Below are positions 44,006 to 52,841 of a stretch of 64,000 nucleotides of DNA, piece by piece; the first letter of the stretch is position 1; each line of letters starts with the position of its first letter. Position numbers and translations under genes: made by a program. Where the stretch lies: positions 1 to 64,000 of the forward strand of contig LXYP01000056.1 in NCBI GenBank assembly GCA_001650955.1, read 5' to 3'. The notes beneath the pieces were generated by a model that ran no database searches, had not been told where the DNA came from, and saw only the letters and a program-made list of their open reading frames with translations. The stretch is from Sphingomonadales bacterium EhC05 (lineage in GTDB: Bacteria > Pseudomonadota > Alphaproteobacteria > Sphingomonadales > Sphingomonadaceae).

Positions 44006-44605
44006 ATGATCACTCTACGACATTCGCTGAAATCTGTCGGACTGCTGACAGCTTTGAGCATGCTTGGGGCGTGCGTGAGTTTCGGTGGAGCGGAGCCACC
44101 ACCGTCCCTGCTGTCTTTGTCGGCGGACAATATGGTATCGGCGGGCGCCGCTCATAGCGGGCCGCAAAGCGGTTCTCTGGTTGTGGCGCTGCCCGCGACA
44201 CCGCAAAAACTCAACACATTGCGCGTGCCGGTGCAAACCTCGAGCACTGCCATTGCCTATCTCAAGGATGCCGTGTGGATCGATAAACCCGCCCGGCAGT
44301 TTCGCGATTTGCTGAGCGAGACGATTGCGGCCAAGAACAACCGCCTGGTGCTCACTGCCACCGAGGCGGGCGGCAAAGCGCAAACCTATGTGACCGGCGA
44401 GCTGGTTAATTTTGGACTGGATGGTCCGAGCCTTTTGGTCACCGTGACCTATGATGCGGTAAAAATGACCGAAGGTCAGCCGGTACAAAAGAAACGGTTT
44501 GAGGTAAGCGAAGAAGTGTCAGCGGCAGAAGCCGGACCGGTCGGCCAGGGTTTGAATGATGCGGCCAATGCGGTTGCCATCCAAGTGGCTGAATGGGTTG
44601 GATAG
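44006..44605 (+). CDS. ABC-type transport auxiliary lipoprotein (PqiC/MlaD partner)
   Basis: The 199-residue protein has a lipobox (LSMLGAC, Cys near residue 23) and the ABC_trans_aux fold (VALPATPQKLNTLRVPVQTSSTAIAYLKDAVWIDKPARQFRDLLSETI). Such lipoproteins couple MCE-protein systems to the outer membrane. The start was placed at MITLRHS, 10 bases after mlaD's stop. It ends the mla operon; a MlaC periplasmic chaperone is not seen nearby. Confidence 0.85.
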   Translation: MITLRHSLKSVGLLTALSMLGACVSFGGAEPPPSLLSLSADNMVSAGAAHSGPQSGSLVVALPATPQKLNTLRVPVQTSSTAIAYLKDAVWIDKPARQFRDLLSETIAAKNNRLVLTATEAGGKAQTYVTGELVNFGLDGPSLLVTVTYDAVKMTEGQPVQKKRFEVSEEVSAAEAGPVGQGLNDAANAVAIQVAEWVG

Positions 44606-44620
44606 CGGCTCGCTGCGCAG

Positions 44621-45700
44621 CTAGATTTCCCCGTAAGTAAAGCCTTCTGGATCCGGCCATCCCAATGCGGTGGCCGCCATCACCCGAAATAGGCGGCCCA
44701 TTTCATCGACATGGGTTAACCGGTGCAGAGCGGCTGTGATGTTATTGGCCTGTTTCGGCTCCGCAGCGGCGAGGCTGTTTGCTCGCGCATCAATGCCGAG
44801 AGCCTTGAGCCACTGACCCTGTTCGGCCGGGCCATGAATCGACAATAGACGCGTTCGCATGATATTTGCCAATGTGTGGAAATCGACATGGGCGGTCAGA
44901 TCGGATGTCCCTGGACTATCAAACGGACTGATCGGCATATGATCCTTGATGGCCTGTAGCGTGCTTCCGGTGCCCGGTCGGTCATATCCATAGTCGATGA
45001 GCAACAGCACGCCGCCCTGTCTGGCAATGCGATCGGCAATTGCGCCGACAAGCTCAACGCTGACCGGAGAGCGTTCCAAAATCGTCCCTTCCGGAAATTG
45101 TCCGATAGCTGTCGCAGCGGAGTCATCTGACGTATCCTGATCTGCGACAGAGACAAAGCTGCTGCGCTCGCGAGCAACCCTAGTCTGGCGCCAACCTGCG
45201 GCGGTGGCGACAAATTGCTCGACCGGCAATGCATCGAAAAATTCATTGGCGACAACCAGTAATGGGCCCTGCGTGGGCAGGCCGGCGATATCGTCATGCC
45301 ATTGAGCGTCGGGGTGCAATTCCGCCTGCTTGGCTCTCAGAATGGGGCTGGTCTCGACAAAATGGACGTCCGGCGTGCAGCTGAATTTTGCCATTGCGCG
45401 ACCTGCGTCAGCGGCAAGCGTTCCGCGACCGGGGCCCAGTTCGACATAGTGGCAATGACCGGGCGCGCCTTTGCGTAACCATAGATCGGCCAGCCAGATT
45501 CCGATGACTTCGCCGAACATCTGGCTGATTTCCGGGGCTGTGGTAAAGTCGCCCTCCTCGCCGAGCGGATCTTTGCTGGCGTAATAATGCTGATTGGCAA
45601 TCGCCATATAGTCACCGAGTGCAATCGGACCTTCCTGGTCTATTCTCTCCGCGATAATATGCGCAGCCGACAGATGATCCGCATCAACCGTGTCAGGCAA
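44621..45700 (-). CDS. MidA/NDUFAF7-like SAM-dependent methyltransferase
   Basis: The 359-residue protein has the DUF185 core: [46 protein letters not shown] (about residues 31-76), [17 protein letters not shown] as the SAM motif, [14 protein letters not shown] and [16 protein letters not shown]. Mitochondrial NDUFAF7 dimethylates an arginine of complex I; the bacterial role may be similar (inference). TTG at 45700 (GGAG nine bases upstream) was chosen; it overlaps the lgt stop by 8 bases. TTG 45718 is an alternative. Confidence 0.9.
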   Translation of the reverse strand: MPDTVDADHLSAAHIIAERIDQEGPIALGDYMAIANQHYYASKDPLGEEGDFTTAPEISQMFGEVIGIWLADLWLRKGAPGHCHYVELGPGRGTLAADAGRAMAKFSCTPDVHFVETSPILRAKQAELHPDAQWHDDIAGLPTQGPLLVVANEFFDALPVEQFVATAAGWRQTRVARERSSFVSVADQDTSDDSAATAIGQFPEGTILERSPVSVELVGAIADRIARQGGVLLLIDYGYDRPGTGSTLQAIKDHMPISPFDSPGTSDLTAHVDFHTLANIMRTRLLSIHGPAEQGQWLKALGIDARANSLAAAEPKQANNITAALHRLTHVDEMGRLFRVMAATALGWPDPEGFTYGEI

Positions 45701-46565
45701 CGCTTTTGTCTCCGGCAACCGGTTCGATTCGTTCCCGCCGACCCTTGGCGGTAAACACCAGATAGAGACCGAGCAAGATCATCGGCACGGTCAACCATTG
45801 ACCCATGCTAAATCCGGACTGTTCGACCAGCCAGGTCAGCTGTGCATCGGGCTCGCGGAAAAACTCGACGGTGAAGCGGCTGAGGCCATAGACCAGCAGA
45901 CCAGTGCCGACCAATTTGCCCGGTTGGTAGCGGGCATCGGTTTTCCAGAATAGCAGTGACAGGATGATGAAATAGAGAATGCCTTCCAGCCCGGCTTCGT
46001 AAAGCTGGCTCGGGTGGCGAGCAACTTCGCCGGCCGCGTTCTGCGTAAAAATTATCGCCCAGGATACGTCGGTTGCACGGCCCCAAAGCTCGCCATTGAC
46101 GAAATTGGCGAGGCGGCCAAAGAACAGGCCGAACGGAATGACGCAGGCGACATAATCGCAAAATCTGAGGAAACTGAGTTTTTCGCGCCGCGAAATCCAG
46201 AGCAAGGCCAGAACCACGCCAATCGTTCCGCCATGCAGCGACATGCCGCCATTCCACACTTGCAATATTTTGAGCGGCTCGAGCAAGATTTCCGGATTGT
46301 AGAAAAAGACATAGCCAAGACGTCCACCGACGATGATTCCGAGCGTCGCCCAGAAGATCATGTCATCGGCATGCCGACGGGCCAGCGGTGCACCGGGCTG
46401 GGCGATCAGCTTGGTGAGATACCAATAGCCGATCAATATGCCCGCCAGATAGGCGAGGGAATACCATTTGAGTTGGAAAAAACCGAGGTCGAGGGCGTTG
46501 GGAGACAGGCCGAGCTCCTCAAATCGCGTAAATTGTGCCGCATTGGCCAGAATAATATCAATCAA
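45693..46565 (-). CDS. lgt: Prolipoprotein diacylglyceryl transferase
   Basis: The 290-residue inner-membrane enzyme attaches diacylglycerol to the lipobox Cys. It shows [17 protein letters not shown] (about residues 28-44), [30 protein letters not shown] (the catalytic signature), [13 protein letters not shown] and seven hydrophobic segments. The start is TTG at 46565, with GGGG AAAAGAG upstream; the longer open frame upstream lies in the divergent promoter and encodes no recognisable sequence. It is the first gene of a unit with the MidA-like gene. Confidence 0.94.
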   Translation of the reverse strand: MIDIILANAAQFTRFEELGLSPNALDLGFFQLKWYSLAYLAGILIGYWYLTKLIAQPGAPLARRHADDMIFWATLGIIVGGRLGYVFFYNPEILLEPLKILQVWNGGMSLHGGTIGVVLALLWISRREKLSFLRFCDYVACVIPFGLFFGRLANFVNGELWGRATDVSWAIIFTQNAAGEVARHPSQLYEAGLEGILYFIILSLLFWKTDARYQPGKLVGTGLLVYGLSRFTVEFFREPDAQLTWLVEQSGFSMGQWLTVPMILLGLYLVFTAKGRRERIEPVAGDKSVA

Positions 46566-46596
46566 CTCTTTTCCCCGTGTGGTTTCCTGTCCATAT

Positions 46597-46614
46597 AAAG
46601 GGAAATTCCCCTTT
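46597..46614. promoter_or_regulatory. Palindromic site between lgt and the acyl-CoA synthetase
   Basis: AAAGGGAAATTCCCCTTT is a near-perfect palindrome (16 of 18 positions) in the 79-base divergent intergenic region, 31 bases before the synthetase start. It is a possible operator for an unidentified regulator. Confidence 0.45.
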
Positions 46615-46644
46615 ACCAAGAGGGAACAACGGGAGACTATAATA

Positions 46645-48354
46645 ATGGCGACGTCTGAACTGGATCTTGTAATTGATAAAACGCTGACAGAGCTGACCCA
46701 GCCGGGGCAGATGCTTGAGCTCGACATGATCAACAAATTTGGCGTCGACATGCCCATCTTCAAAAATGCGCCGCAAAATGTATCCGACTTTCTCGCCTAT
46801 TTCTGCAACGAACATAAGGACAAGGAATTTCTGGTCGATGGCGAACTCCGGCTAACCTTTGGTGAAACCTATGCGGCGGCCCGGACCTTGGCGGGCGGAC
46901 TGGTTGCAGGCTATGGCGTACAAAAAGGCGACCGGATTGGTATCGCGGCGCGCAATTCGGCCAATTGGATCATTCTCGACATGGCGATCACGATGGCAGG
47001 CGGTGTCTCGACCAAGCTCAACGGCTGGTGGCAGAGCGATGAGCTGATTGATGGCATTGAAGATGTCGGTTGCCGGATGGTCGTTGCCGATGCCCAGCGT
47101 GGCAAGCGGATTGCCGATTCCGACCGCGATCATGGCGCTGAGCTGTTGATATTCGATCATGATGTTGCACCGCTGGAAGGCCTCAAGGCGCTGATCGCCA
47201 AAGGCGGTGATGCCTCCACTCCGCTGCCGCAGATGATGCCCGAAGATAATGCCACTATCCTGTTTACATCAGGGTCTACTGGCAAGTCCAAGGGGGCCTA
47301 TGCCGAGCATCGCTCGGTCGTCCAGGGTGCGATGAGCTTTGTTGGTACCGTTTTGGTGCTGGTCAACATCATGACCAAGGCCGGTACGATGCCGGAAGGT
47401 CAGCCGACCGCCATGGTTTGCGTGCCGTTGTTTCACGTCACCGCATCCGTGCCATTGGTATTGGTCAGCTACGCCATTGGCCGCAAGCTGGTGATGATCA
47501 ACAAATGGGATGCCGAAGAGGCGATGCGGCTGATCGAGAAAGAGCGAGTGACCTATTTCGTCGGCGTGCCGTTGATGAGCATGGAAATATATTCGCATCC
47601 AAATTTCGAGAAATATGACCTTAGCAGTTGTGTAACGATGGCAGCTGGCGGTGCCCCGCGTCCTGCCGAGCATGTCAAACGGATCAAGGACAAAATGGGC
47701 GATGGCTATCCGGTGATTGGCTATGGTCTGACGGAAACAAATGGCGTCGGCTGTTCCAATCAGAACGAAAATTATCTCGCCAAACCGGACAGCACCGGCC
47801 GTGCAACGCCGCCGATTGTTGATGTCGGGATTCTCGACGATGATGGCAATAAAGTCGCGCAAGGCGAGCGCGGCGAAGTCTGTATTCGCACCGCGGCCAA
47901 TTTCACAGGCTATTGGGGCAATGAACAGGCGACCGAGGAAGCGTTTACCGATGATGGCTATTTTCGTACCGGCGATATCGGATATCTCGATCCCGAAGGC
48001 TATCTTTTCATTGTCGACCGGAAGAAGGAAATCATCATCCGCGGCGGCGAGAATATCAGCTGTCAGGAAGTTGAAGCGGCAGTCTATTCGAGCCCTGATG
48101 TCGCAGAAGCCTGCATTTTCGGTGTTCCGGACGAGCGGTTCGGTGAGGTTCCTGCATTGGTCTATCATGTGAAAGAAGGTCATAGCTTGTCGCAGGATGA
48201 ATTGCTGGAGTTTCTCAAGGACAAGCTCGCGCCATTTAAAATGCCGGTCCACATCTGGGAATATGATGAAGCTCTGCCCAAGCTCGGCACAGCCAAAATC
48301 GCAAAGATCGTCCTCGCTAAGAAGCACCGGGATATGCTAGCCGCTACCGGATGA
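46645..48354 (+). CDS. Acyl-CoA synthetase (class I adenylate-forming)
   Basis: The 569-residue enzyme has the P-loop [21 protein letters not shown] (about residues 210-230), [48 protein letters not shown] (about 440-479) and the C-terminal [14 protein letters not shown] with the catalytic Lys. It forms an acyl-CoA from a fatty or other carboxylic acid, CoA and ATP. ATG 46645 has GGGAGA eight bases upstream. Its stop overlaps glnD (ATGA). Substrate chain type is unknown. Confidence 0.92.
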   Translation: MATSELDLVIDKTLTELTQPGQMLELDMINKFGVDMPIFKNAPQNVSDFLAYFCNEHKDKEFLVDGELRLTFGETYAAARTLAGGLVAGYGVQKGDRIGIAARNSANWIILDMAITMAGGVSTKLNGWWQSDELIDGIEDVGCRMVVADAQRGKRIADSDRDHGAELLIFDHDVAPLEGLKALIAKGGDASTPLPQMMPEDNATILFTSGSTGKSKGAYAEHRSVVQGAMSFVGTVLVLVNIMTKAGTMPEGQPTAMVCVPLFHVTASVPLVLVSYAIGRKLVMINKWDAEEAMRLIEKERVTYFVGVPLMSMEIYSHPNFEKYDLSSCVTMAAGGAPRPAEHVKRIKDKMGDGYPVIGYGLTETNGVGCSNQNENYLAKPDSTGRATPPIVDVGILDDDGNKVAQGERGEVCIRTAANFTGYWGNEQATEEAFTDDGYFRTGDIGYLDPEGYLFIVDRKKEIIIRGGENISCQEVEAAVYSSPDVAEACIFGVPDERFGEVPALVYHVKEGHSLSQDELLEFLKDKLAPFKMPVHIWEYDEALPKLGTAKIAKIVLAKKHRDMLAATG

Positions 48355-51134
48355 ACATACGCGCCAATATTTCTGCTTCACCGGACGACCCCGGGAAAGG
48401 GATCGTCCGGCAACGGGATATTATCAATCGTCGCATCCTGGCGGAAAAAATTGAAAAGCTGATTGCAGAGCTTGGCATTGCCAAGGCGCGTCCTCAGATC
48501 TTGCTGCTGCTGCAGGAGGCTTTGCAACAGGGCCGCGCCGAAATTGCGCGGCGTTTGGTCAAAAAACCATCTGCCGGCCATGAAGCTGCGGCGGGCCAGT
48601 CGTTTCTGGTCGATCAACTGGTGCGGCTGATTCACGATATTGCGGTTCATCATCAATATCCGGTGAGCAATCCGTCATCTGGTGAGCGCATCGCGGTGAT
48701 GGCCGTCGGCGGATATGGGCGCGCGGAAATGGCGCCTCATAGTGACGTCGATATCGCCTTTCTGACACCGTTTAAACAGACCAGCTGGACCGAACAAGTG
48801 GTCGAAGCGATGCTCTACTGGCTGTGGGACCTTGGTTTCAAAGTTGGTCAAAGCAGCCGGTCGATTGACGAGATGGTGCGCATGGCAAAGGAAGATCTGA
48901 CGATTCGCACCGCATTGCTTGAAGGGCGCTATATCTGGGGTGATACTGGTGTCTATGAAGAAGCAAAGGCCCGGTTTTTCGCTGATGTGGTCGAGGGTAC
49001 CGATCGCGTTTTCGTTTCCGAGAAGCTGGCGGAACGAGATGCCAGGCACCGGAAAATGGGTGACAGTCGCTATGTCGTCGAGCCCAATGTCAAGGAAGGC
49101 AAGGGCGCCTTGCGCGATTTGCAGACACTTTACTGGATCGGCAAATATATCCATCGGGTGACCTCGGCCGAAGAGCTTGTCGATGTCGGCCTGCTGACGG
49201 CGGAAGAATTCAAACGCTTCCGTAAGGCTGCGAATTTCCTGTGGGCCGTGCGGTGCCATATGCATGATATGACAGGACGCGCAGAAGACCGGCTGACCTT
49301 TGATCTGCAAACCGAGGTGGCGCGGCGCATGCGTTTTGCCGACCGTCCCGGCAAGTCGTCGGTCGAGCGGTTCATGCAATATTATTTTCTCAACGCCAAA
49401 GTGGTCGGCAATCTGACCGGCGTGTTTCTGGCGCATCTTGATGAAACCCATAATTCCGGTGTCCGACGATTCCTGCCGTCGCTGATCCGTAAACCGAAGA
49501 AATTACGCGGCTTCATTCTGGATCGTGGGCGGTTGGCGTTGCCCGATGAAGAGTTTTTCGAACAGGATCCGATACGCCTGATCGAGATTTTCTGGCTGGC
49601 CGACAAGCATGAACTTGAAATCCACCCGATGGCGATGCGCGCCGCACGGCGCGATGCGAAACTGATCGGCAACAAGGTCCGCAAGAACAAGCGCGCCAAT
49701 GCTTTGTTCCTCGACGTGCTCTGTTCTCCACGCGACCCAGAGCTGGTGCTGCGATGGATGAATGAAGCGTCGATATTCGGTCGCTTTGTTCCTGATTTTG
49801 GCCGGGTTGTGGCGCAGATGCAATTTGATATGTATCACCATTATACGGTCGACGAGCATAGTATCCGGGCGATCGGTCTGCTTGCCCGTATCGGTCGTGG
49901 CGATCTCATCGACGACCATCCCAATAGCACCGCGACGATGGAAAAGCTGCACAACCGCCGGGTATTATTTGTCGCGACATTGCTGCACGACATCGCCAAG
50001 GGGCGGGGCGGCGATCACAGTATATTGGGCGCGGAAGTGGCGATGAAACTATGTCCGCGGCTGGGTCTGGAGCCCCATGAAACCGAGTTGGTAGCATGGC
50101 TGGTGCGCAGCCATCTGCTCATGTCTGCGGTCGCGTTCAAGCGCGATCTCTCGGACTTCAAAACCATTCAGGATTTTGTCAATCAGGTCAAAAGTGTTGA
50201 GCGGCTGCGGCTGTTAACGGTGCTGACCGTGGTCGATATCCGCGCGGTAGGTCCGGGTGTCTGGAACAGCTGGAAACGGCAATTGCTCAGCGACCTGTTC
50301 GAATCGTCTCAGGAAATGTTGCTTCTCGGGCACAAGCAACGCGGGCGCAAAGAACGTATCGAACAGAAGCAGGCGGTTTTGGCAGAAGAACTGAAACTGC
50401 CCGAGGACGAGTTTGCCAGACTCGCAAAGCGGCTGAACGATCCTTACTGGATTGCCGAACAGGACGATATTATCGCCCAAAATGCGCGGCTCATGCTGGC
50501 TGCAGGACATACTGATCTCGCCATTTCTGCCGAAGCCTATCCCGAACGTGGCGCGACATTGGTCACGGTCTATGCCGCCGATCATCCCGGACTATTTTAC
50601 CGAATTGCTGGCGCGCTCCACGTTGCTGGGGGTAATGTTATTGATGCCCGCATTCATACCACGCGCGATGGCATGGCGTTGGACAATTTTCTGGTACAGG
50701 ACCCGCAGGGCAAGCCTTATGCAGAGCGCCGTCAACTGGACCGGCTTCAGCAAGCGGTAGAAGATGCGCTGGCGAACCGGAGCAAATTGGCAACGAAATT
50801 GGAAGCCCGTCCGCTGACCCATTCCCGGGCGGGGGCGTTTAAAATCACGCCCAATGCGATGGTCGACAATGATGCGTCCAATCGTTTCACGGTGGTGGAA
50901 GTCAACGCGCAGGACCGCCCGGCTTTGCTTAGCGAACTGGCGCACGCCTTGTTCGATTCCAAGGTGACGGTCCACAGCGCCCATATCGCCACTTATGGCG
51001 AGCGTGCCGTCGATACATTCTACATTACCGACCTATTGGGTGCGAAAATCACGAGCAAGACGCGTTTGAACAATCTCAAGAAAAAACTCGTCCGCGCCGC
51101 TGGGGTAAAGAAGAAATCGAAAAAGGACGCTTAG
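48351..51134 (+). CDS. glnD: [Protein-PII] uridylyltransferase / uridylyl-removing enzyme
   Basis: The 927-residue nitrogen-status sensor has a nucleotidyltransferase motif GGYGRAEMAPHSDVDIAFL (about residues 119-137), a GlnD-type helical domain, an HD hydrolase site (TLLHDIAKGRGGDHSILGAEVA, about 543-565), and two C-terminal ACT domains for glutamine sensing (about 735-815 and 845-925). It modifies PII proteins. It is coupled to the acyl-CoA synthetase by an ATGA overlap and converges with the DUF177 gene, the two stops overlapping. Confidence 0.96.
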   Translation: MNIRANISASPDDPGKGIVRQRDIINRRILAEKIEKLIAELGIAKARPQILLLLQEALQQGRAEIARRLVKKPSAGHEAAAGQSFLVDQLVRLIHDIAVHHQYPVSNPSSGERIAVMAVGGYGRAEMAPHSDVDIAFLTPFKQTSWTEQVVEAMLYWLWDLGFKVGQSSRSIDEMVRMAKEDLTIRTALLEGRYIWGDTGVYEEAKARFFADVVEGTDRVFVSEKLAERDARHRKMGDSRYVVEPNVKEGKGALRDLQTLYWIGKYIHRVTSAEELVDVGLLTAEEFKRFRKAANFLWAVRCHMHDMTGRAEDRLTFDLQTEVARRMRFADRPGKSSVERFMQYYFLNAKVVGNLTGVFLAHLDETHNSGVRRFLPSLIRKPKKLRGFILDRGRLALPDEEFFEQDPIRLIEIFWLADKHELEIHPMAMRAARRDAKLIGNKVRKNKRANALFLDVLCSPRDPELVLRWMNEASIFGRFVPDFGRVVAQMQFDMYHHYTVDEHSIRAIGLLARIGRGDLIDDHPNSTATMEKLHNRRVLFVATLLHDIAKGRGGDHSILGAEVAMKLCPRLGLEPHETELVAWLVRSHLLMSAVAFKRDLSDFKTIQDFVNQVKSVERLRLLTVLTVVDIRAVGPGVWNSWKRQLLSDLFESSQEMLLLGHKQRGRKERIEQKQAVLAEELKLPEDEFARLAKRLNDPYWIAEQDDIIAQNARLMLAAGHTDLAISAEAYPERGATLVTVYAADHPGLFYRIAGALHVAGGNVIDARIHTTRDGMALDNFLVQDPQGKPYAERRQLDRLQQAVEDALANRSKLATKLEARPLTHSRAGAFKITPNAMVDNDASNRFTVVEVNAQDRPALLSELAHALFDSKVTVHSAHIATYGERAVDTFYITDLLGAKITSKTRLNNLKKKLVRAAGVKKKSKKDA

Positions 51135-51655
51135 CCGAGCTTGTCTTTCAATGCGGCAAGCGCGCCAAATGGGCCAGCTTGCTCCTCGGACTGCAACCCC
51201 TTTGCCTTGGCAACCGCATCAGCATTCGGGCCGCGCGGATAGGGATCAAGCGCGAGATACAGCGTCTGGGCAAGGGCTTCTCCCAGATCAATCCTGCCAT
51301 CTTCAAAGTCGATGAGATCGCAATCCTCAGTCTGTAACTCGACTTCATCAGTCTCTTCCAGATCATCAGATTTGGGAACGAAAGCAATATCAAATTGTTC
51401 TTCGACCTGAACCGGGAAAGCTTCCGCGCTGACCACGCATTGTTGCTCCAGATCAGAGGTCATGGTTCCGGTAAAGGCGATCCGGCTTTCGCCGGCTTTC
51501 AACCTATAGTCGGCTCGCAGGTTTTTTATCGCAGGAAGATCAAATCGTTGGGCCAGCGCCTGCAACTGGTCAGCCTCGGCATGGAGTTGACCGGTGACCG
51601 GGGCCGAGCCCAGTTCCGATAATCTGATGATGTGGGAAAATTCTGGATGGGTCAT
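51131..51655 (-). CDS. DUF177 (YceD) family protein
   Basis: The 174-residue acidic protein matches the DUF177/YceD layout: SHIIRLSELGSAPVTGQLHAEADQLQALAQRFDLPAI, RIAFTGTMTSDLEQQCVVSAEAFP with the conserved Cys, then an acidic stretch and the DLGEALAQTLYLALDPYPRGP box. YceD is implicated in 23S rRNA or ribosome accumulation in E. coli. The start was set at MTHPEFSH; the upstream extension overlaps the preceding gene's tail. It lies 4 bases after the Cbp3-type gene. Confidence 0.88.
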   Translation of the reverse strand: MTHPEFSHIIRLSELGSAPVTGQLHAEADQLQALAQRFDLPAIKNLRADYRLKAGESRIAFTGTMTSDLEQQCVVSAEAFPVQVEEQFDIAFVPKSDDLEETDEVELQTEDCDLIDFEDGRIDLGEALAQTLYLALDPYPRGPNADAVAKAKGLQSEEQAGPFGALAALKDKLG

Positions 51656-51659
51656 CGAA

Positions 51660-52187
51660 TCAACTCGCTGCGACGGGCAATTGCCCGGAAATAATATCGG
51701 CCGAGCTGAGTTCGGCGAGTTGGGTCTCGAACAACCGGATTTTGGTGGCAACAAATTCGACCGCCGATTGACCGGGGCTGTTCCCGCGATAGAGGTTGCG
51801 AATCAGGGCTTCATTTAGATCTTCTTTGCCCTGTAGGGCCTCCCGATAAGCCCCCATCCGGCCACCCAATGCGCCCATCATCCGCCCGACATGTTTGCCG
51901 ACAACAACATCGCTGATGCCAATCTGGCGAATCTGGCCATCCATGTCCCGGATGAAAATCTCGGTGAGCCAGGCGAGATTCTGCGCTTGCTCGCGTTCAT
52001 CTTCCAGCCGGATAACCACCAGACTGAAAATCGCTGCAATCATGTCAAACCGGCCATCGATACTGTCTGGCACTTCACCCTGCTCATACCAGGCCAGACG
52101 GCGTCCCTCGGCCACGATCGCCTGATATAGCGGCTGCATCACCTCATTGGGATTGTCTTGCGAAAATATTCTGCTGAAAAAGGACAT
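51660..52187 (-). CDS. Ubiquinol-cytochrome c chaperone (Cbp3/UQCC1 family)
   Basis: The 175-residue protein carries the Cbp3 core: LYQAIVAEGRRLAWYEQGEVPDSIDGRFDMIAAIFSLVVIRLE, EIFIRDMDGQIRQIGISDVVVGKHVGRMMGALGGRMGAYREAL. In mitochondria the family helps cytochrome b synthesis for complex III; in alphaproteobacteria a similar role is inferred. The start MSFFSRIF was preferred over METQHPE. It is co-transcribed with DUF177, a common alphaproteobacterial pairing. Confidence 0.9.
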   Translation of the reverse strand: MSFFSRIFSQDNPNEVMQPLYQAIVAEGRRLAWYEQGEVPDSIDGRFDMIAAIFSLVVIRLEDEREQAQNLAWLTEIFIRDMDGQIRQIGISDVVVGKHVGRMMGALGGRMGAYREALQGKEDLNEALIRNLYRGNSPGQSAVEFVATKIRLFETQLAELSSADIISGQLPVAAS

Positions 52188-52346
52188 AGTTGGGGGTTCC
52201 GGATGTTGAGTCTCCATTGGAGACCGGGCGATTGTTTGTTAAGACTAGATACAGGGCATATTGATATTTATCCTGCGAGATGCAATGGGCGAAGGCAACA
52301 GGCAAACGAGCCACCGTGCTTTGCTGCTATTTGGAGAATTTGATCG

Positions 52347-52832
52347 ATGAACAGTAAGTTTTTGAATTCAGGCACACTGATGGCGGTCGTCGCGACTGGC
52401 CTTTTGCTGTCAGGATGTACTCAGGTTCGCGGTCATCAAGGCTATATTGCCGACGAAATATTGCTGTCGTCGGTGACCGCTGGGATTGATAACCGGCAAT
52501 CGGTGGAAGCGTCCCTGGGTCGCCCCAGCTTCACCGGACAATTTGATGACACCACCTGGTATTATTTTTCCCGTGAAACCAAGCAATATGGTTTCAGCAG
52601 TCCGCGCGCACGAAACCAGCAAGTTTTGCGGGTCCAGTTTGACGCGGCGGGCAATGTCAGTGCGGTGGATCGCACGGGCTTGGACCAAGTGGCCAGCATC
52701 AGCCCTGATGGCGATAAGACGCCAACCTTGGGCCGAGAACGCTCCTTCTTTGAAGAGCTGTTTGGCAATATTGGTGCGGTCGGCGCGCCGGGTGCGCAGG
52801 GCGGTCGGAGTAACGATCCAACCCGCCCCTGA
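52347..52832 (+). CDS. bamE: BamE/SmpA outer-membrane assembly lipoprotein
   Basis: The 161-residue lipoprotein has a lipobox (LLLSGCTQ, Cys near residue 25), the BamE/OmlA fold with HQGYIADEILLSSVTAGIDNRQSVEASLGRPSFTGQFDDTTWYYFSRETKQYGF, and a disordered Gly/Pro-rich tail. It is a subunit of the BAM complex that folds outer-membrane proteins. GGAG lies about ten bases before the ATG. It is divergent from the Cbp3 gene. Confidence 0.9.
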   Translation: MNSKFLNSGTLMAVVATGLLLSGCTQVRGHQGYIADEILLSSVTAGIDNRQSVEASLGRPSFTGQFDDTTWYYFSRETKQYGFSSPRARNQQVLRVQFDAAGNVSAVDRTGLDQVASISPDGDKTPTLGRERSFFEELFGNIGAVGAPGAQGGRSNDPTRP

Positions 52833-52841
52833 GCGTCCAGC

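Noticed and set aside
47269-48327. A 352-codon minus-strand frame opposite the acyl-CoA synthetase
   Set aside because: The synthetase carries all adenylate-forming motifs; the opposite frame is a shadow.
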